From: Phallusia fumigata | Lineage: Eukaryota; Chordata; Ascidiacea; Phlebobranchia; Ascidiidae | DNA length: 21,521 nucleotides | Direction: 5' to 3' | NCBI GenBank assembly: GCA_008931825.1 | Contig: QXVZ01003262.1 | Span: forward strand, 6,336-27,856 | Shown: positions 18,428-21,521 of the stretch, piece after piece | Layout: every line of letters begins with the position of its first letter | Position numbering within the stretch: position 1 is the stretch's first letter | Position numbers and translations under genes: made by a program | The notes under the pieces: generated by a model | Database searches by the model: none | Told to the model about the DNA's origin: nothing | The model's input: the letters and a program-made list of their open reading frames with translations, nothing else

Positions 18428-18972
18428 CAGTGGTCGGCAAACTTTTTTTACGAAGGCCCAACTTCTCCATTTAATCTTAACTGGAGGCCCACACAGCGTA
18501 AATTTCGTACAAACTAATACGAGATAACTGAGACAAGTTTGTTTCATAAAATTGCATTGAAAATGTCTCTCAACATTATTCAATCTTTTTTGTGTATAAA
18601 ACCACATTTTTATTTGTTTAAAATCGCCAATTAAATTCATGTCGAGTACACATTACTTTGCTATTCATGTGTTTCAGACCTTGCATGTTCCATCACAATT
18701 CATTTGTTACATAACAATTATTTTTGTTTTGTCAAATAACTATTGTTTGTTTTATCACAATGCTTCCCTATACATAACAATTATTTGTCATGTCAAATAA
18801 TAACCGTTTACATGTAGTGCAATGGAGTACGACTCCGCTTTTTGGCCTCGCCATCGCGTCAGGATCCAGCTCCCATACACCATGGGGCCCACATAAGTAA
18901 GGTTTCCGCGGCCCACTAAAAAGTACTAGGCGGCCCACAATTGGGCCGCGGCCCACAGTTTGCCGACCACTG
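18428..18972. mobile_element. Non-autonomous hAT-type element (MITE), 545 bp
   Basis: The ends are perfect 16-base inverted repeats, CAGTGGTCGGCAAACT, flanked by an 8-base duplication GTCTAGAC (18420-18427 and 18973-18980). The CAGTGG start and 8-bp duplication are hallmarks of hAT transposons. The right side carries several GGCCCAC subterminal motifs; the middle is AT-rich with an imperfect internal direct repeat (near 18709 and 18773). There is no transposase reading frame, so it must be moved in trans. Confidence 0.92.
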
Positions 18973-18980
18973 GTCTAGAC
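18973..18980. repeat. Right target-site duplication of the hAT-type element
   Basis: GTCTAGAC, immediately after the right terminal inverted repeat. Confidence 0.9.
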
Positions 18981-19384
18981 AGTAGCGGTTTTCCAACTTG
19001 TTGAATTGAGCCACAAAACGAATTGATGCAGAGTTTGCTTACCAATCAAGACGAAAGACTTGAATAAACTCTTACTTGCATCTTATACGTAACCCAAGTC
19101 GTTGTGTGACATAATCCTGTTTAACAACGGATCAGGTGACTGCGTTTAATTATGTTGATTTTTTAGACTTACAACATGTATTGGAAACAACAGTGTTTTG
19201 GTACCATTAAAGCAAATCATTTTTGGGCATTCCTTGCCAGGTTTTGCAAATGTAACGACAGGGGTGTAATTTGAAAAAGTTTTGATGTTAAAACCATACA
19301 GAAAAAGAACGTTGTTGTTTGTTACCAGATAAGTAGCAAACCATTTTTGCAAACCATAGAGGTTTAGTCTGAGAACAAAATTCC

Positions 19385-19450
19385 CACCCTTGACAGGATT
19401 TGAACCCGGAAACTGTGAGTTTCTTTAAACCATCGCATGGCCGTTACAGA
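19385..19450 (-). repeat. tRNA-derived SINE-like sequence
   Basis: The minus strand has CATGCGATGGTTTAAAG, a hairpin GAAAC-TCACA-GTTTC, then GGTTCAAATCC, a perfect B box. The anticodon-like arm has only a five-base loop, so this is not a functional tRNA. It lies just downstream of the phnW stop. Confidence 0.5.
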
Positions 19451-19534
19451 AAAGGCGAGTTACACGCAATTTTACAAGTGCAAACACGGCAAAAGAGCTT
19501 GTTTTTAACGTTAAAATCATAGAAACATAATTTC

Positions 19535-19698
19535 TTATTGCATGCTTCCTTCCACCAGAGGAAGATTGATTCTCATGTCTGCACAGACACCGCGGATGCT
19601 GTTGATGAGGCTGTGGACGTCTTCCGCGTGCAAATCTCCGATGGTGGAAATCCGGAAGCTGTTGGGATAGTTCGTGCGCCTCGGGCAAATCACGTGAC
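19535..19698 (-). CDS. phnW: phnW-like exon D, terminal exon with stop
   Basis: 164 bases, acceptor TTTTTCTAG, TAA at 19535-19537. Encodes HVICPRRTNYPNSFRISTIG then DLHAEDVHSLINSIRG and a short tail ending SMQ. The FRI-x-x-IGDL motif is typical of PhnW C-termini. Confidence 0.9.
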
Positions 19699-21521
19699 CT
19701 AGAAAAACATTAATGGAAAAAAAATGTGTTTGGTCTCTTTCCCAGGCATAGCGGTCTAAGGTTTAAAGTACAGAAAGAAGGAATGTTGTGACAAAAAAAC
19801 TGGTCAAAACGTCATATATACCCAAATACTCAACGTTAGTTTATCCCTAATTATCATAGGGCTGTCACAATCATTCGTTTTTGCCGGGAGTCATAATTCT
19901 GTTTCATGCGACTCCTATCAAAACAAAAAAATTAAAAAAAAACACTTGTGTCAAATAAAATCCTTACCCGAACAGCTAAGTTTGTGGTAAAATTCATCGA
20001 AGATAAACCGAGGATTCTTTGGATATTTGAAGGTGGTGACAATGAAAGACTCGGGATGTTCGCGATTGTCAAGAAGTTGCTTGAATCCGATATCGGCCAT
20101 TTCTTTTGTAAGCAGGTTCCAATTTTCACGGTACCTGTAGTCAGGTAAATGTAAACAATTGATTGGAAACAAGTAATTTAACAATGATTCTAAATTGTTG
20201 CCAGGGCTTATTCATTTCTGGGTTCTGTCCTACAGCTTTCATGCACAACGACGATAACGACACACATAATCACAGTTGAATTTCAAGCACTTCCAATCAG
20301 CAGGGGTAGACGGTGGGATTCGAACCCACGACAGAATCTTTATTTATTCACTTATATTGCCAAAAAAGGTGTGGTTTTCTATTTCCTTGCTAAAATTTGG
20401 AAAAAATCTAATACAGTGTCAAAACAAATCAAAAACGGTGTTGATGTTTAAATACATTTTACAGCTAAAATGTACAGGCGAATTTTAGAGAAAATAATAA
20501 ATATAAACAAGACAAAAATGTTATACTGCAAAAAGTGTCCACTATAACATTTTAGTATCTCAGAAGTGTTTATAAAGCCGTTGTTATCGCATTAACGCCT
20601 GTAAAGTTGCATGAATCAAAAGCCAAATCTTTAAAGTTTTGAATTATACCAATCGACACCATTGGTTCTTAAAACAAAAAGCCACAAACGAACCTCTTAG
20701 ACCTTCCCTCCATTGATCCTTCTTCCTCAAACTCCAGGAGGGCCTCCCGGAACGCCAACATCACGTGGGTTGGAGGAGTGAAGAGGAACTGACCGTTATT
20801 CTCGAATGAGTCGTGTTGAGGCGCAATGTCCAAAACCATGCTATTGCTTCGGTAGCGGCACCTGTAAGCCAGTGGCAGCTTTAGAAATGTTTGGCAACAT
20901 TTCAAGTTTATTAGTTACGAGGTGCTGAATTATGTTCTGAAGTCTAACAGCATAAAGCAAGTTAAATAATTAAGCTATTTTATCAACCTAATTGCATTTT
21001 AAAAATGTCTTTCATTTGTGTTTTGGGCGTNGTGTTGAGGCGCAATGTCCAAAACCATGCTATTGCTTCGGTAGCGGCACCTGTAAGCCAGTGGCAGCTT
21101 TAGAAATGTTTGGCAACATTTCAAGTTTATTAGTTACGAGGTGCTGAATTATGTTCTGAAGTCTAACAGCATAAAGCAAGTTAAATAATTAAGCTATTTT
21201 ATCAACCTAATTGCATTTTAAAAATGTCTTTCATTTGTGTTTTGGGCGTAAAAAACAGGTCATATAAATGTATTGCCGTAAAACTTTGCGTTTAAACGTA
21301 AGTCATCACATAAAATACTCCCATAACTATTGGGCTTTGGGTAAAAGTATCTTAAGTTTTAAGCCTGACAGTTGTTTCCACTACTTGTAACAACGCATCT
21401 AAGCAGTAGACATCCAGGGACACTGCAAACATGCCGGAATGCCTTATTTTTGAAGTAATACAGTTAAAACGGAAATTTGTACTTTTCGATTGCATCCCGT
21501 TTGGCGATGACGAGGGAGATT
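19535..21521 (-). CDS. phnW: 2-aminoethylphosphonate:pyruvate aminotransferase (PhnW-like), C-terminal half, partial
   Basis: Four exons join in phase to give about 177 C-terminal residues and a TAA stop. PhnW is a PLP-dependent enzyme that moves the amino group of 2-aminoethylphosphonate to pyruvate, giving phosphonoacetaldehyde and alanine. The family signatures are NGQFLFTPPTHVMLAF, the helix ALLEFEEEGSMEGR, the RYRENWNLL block, the PKNPRFIFDEFYHKL block and NSFRISTIGDLHAEDV, whose arginine is in the conserved substrate-binding motif. The PLP lysine and the N-terminal half lie beyond 21521. The C-terminus (SMQ) is not a peroxisomal signal. The TPPTH block argues for PhnW over alanine-glyoxylate aminotransferase. 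The gene lies upstream of RGS22 on the same strand. Confidence 0.88.
19968..20134 (-). CDS. phnW: phnW-like exon C
   Basis: 167 bases, acceptor GACTACAG, donor GTAAGG, phase 2 in and phase 1 out. Encodes YRENWNLLTKEMADIGFKQL and PKNPRFIFDEFYHKLSCSG, the small C-terminal domain of the enzyme. Confidence 0.9.
20135..20693. other. phnW intron between exons B and C
   Basis: Contains the B-box sequence at 20305-20350; otherwise ordinary intron. Confidence 0.75.
20305..20350 (-). repeat. tRNA-like/SINE B-box sequence
   Basis: The minus strand reads TTCTGTCGTGGGTTCGAATCCC then ACCG: a perfect T arm without the rest of a tRNA. It shares the TTCTGTC-N-TGGGTTCGAATCCCAC core with 7790-7850. It lies in the phnW intron between exons B and C. 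Confidence 0.45.
20694..20861 (-). CDS. phnW: phnW-like exon B
   Basis: 168 bases, acceptor GCTTACAG, donor GTTCGT, phase 2 in and out. Encodes RSNSMVLDIAPQHDSFENNG then QFLFTPPTHVMLAFREAL, the most diagnostic PhnW block in the window. Bases 20813-20861 are repeated after the N at 21031. Confidence 0.9.
20813..21249. repeat. Exact 218-bp duplication around a single N (probable assembly artefact)
   Basis: Bases 20813-21030 and 21032-21249 are identical, and base 21031 is an N. The copies contain part of phnW exon B plus intron, cut at arbitrary points. This is the pattern left when overlapping contig ends are joined without merging. Confidence 0.9.
20862..21482. other. phnW intron between exons A and B
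   Basis: Its apparent length of 621 bases includes the 219-base duplication and N. The true length is probably about 400. Confidence 0.75.
21032..21080 (-). pseudogene. Duplicated fragment of phnW exon B (likely not real)
   Basis: Exact copy of 20813-20861 including the exon B acceptor, but it ends at the N after 49 coding bases with no donor. It should not be annotated as an exon. It vanishes if the duplication is collapsed. Confidence 0.8.
21483..21521 (-). CDS. phnW: phnW-like exon A (partial at the window edge)
   Basis: Encodes ISLVIAKRDAIEK, the stretch that follows the PLP-lysine region in PhnW. The donor is GTACAA. It ends in phase 2 and joins the next exon to read IEKCRYRSNS, as expected for the family. 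Confidence 0.8.

Larger units (their letters stand above)
18238..19534. other. Intergenic region between phnW and RGS22
   Basis: About 1.3 kb. Next to the RGS22 start is a roughly 180-base unique stretch, the presumed 5' UTR and promoter side. Then come the hAT-type element and unique AT-rich sequence with ATTAAA on the minus strand at 19145-19150, a possible phnW poly(A) signal. A SINE-like sequence lies at 19385-19450. Confidence 0.65.

Overview
The window is nuclear DNA from an intron-dense, AT-rich animal genome. Nearly all the coding sequence is on the minus strand, split into exons of 7 to 309 bases with GT-AG introns of roughly 0.2 to 1.4 kb. The compact introns, the RGS22 gene and an animal 2-aminoethylphosphonate transaminase together fit a marine invertebrate. 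An ascidian such as Ciona is my best guess, but the sequence does not prove it.

Bases 520-18237 hold what appears to be one complete gene on the minus strand, an RGS22-type (regulator of G-protein signalling 22) protein. I assembled 26 coding exons by matching splice sites and reading phase. They total 4506 bases (1501 residues plus stop), every junction is in phase, and no exon contains an internal stop. The N-terminal segment (exons 1-4) matches the conserved start of RGS22. Low-complexity linkers follow, then four helical RGS-like segments, then a basic/Ser/Gln-rich tail. The first coding exon is only seven bases (ATGAAAA).

Bases 18238-19534 are intergenic. They contain a 545-bp non-autonomous hAT-type element with 16-bp terminal inverted repeats and an 8-bp target-site duplication, plus a tRNA-like B-box sequence.

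Bases 19535-21521 hold the last four exons of a second minus-strand gene, a PhnW-type 2-aminoethylphosphonate:pyruvate aminotransferase. Its N-terminal half lies beyond the right edge. The intron between the first two visible exons contains an exact 218-bp repeat separated by a single N, which looks like unmerged contig ends.

The most interesting signal is non-coding. Intron 2 of the RGS22 gene carries a near-canonical type I hammerhead ribozyme (16571-16622) in the sense orientation, about 100 bases upstream of exon 3. A perfect 32-base inverted copy of its 5' half lies about 130 bases away. A decayed hammerhead-like fold is also in the sense orientation in intron 12.
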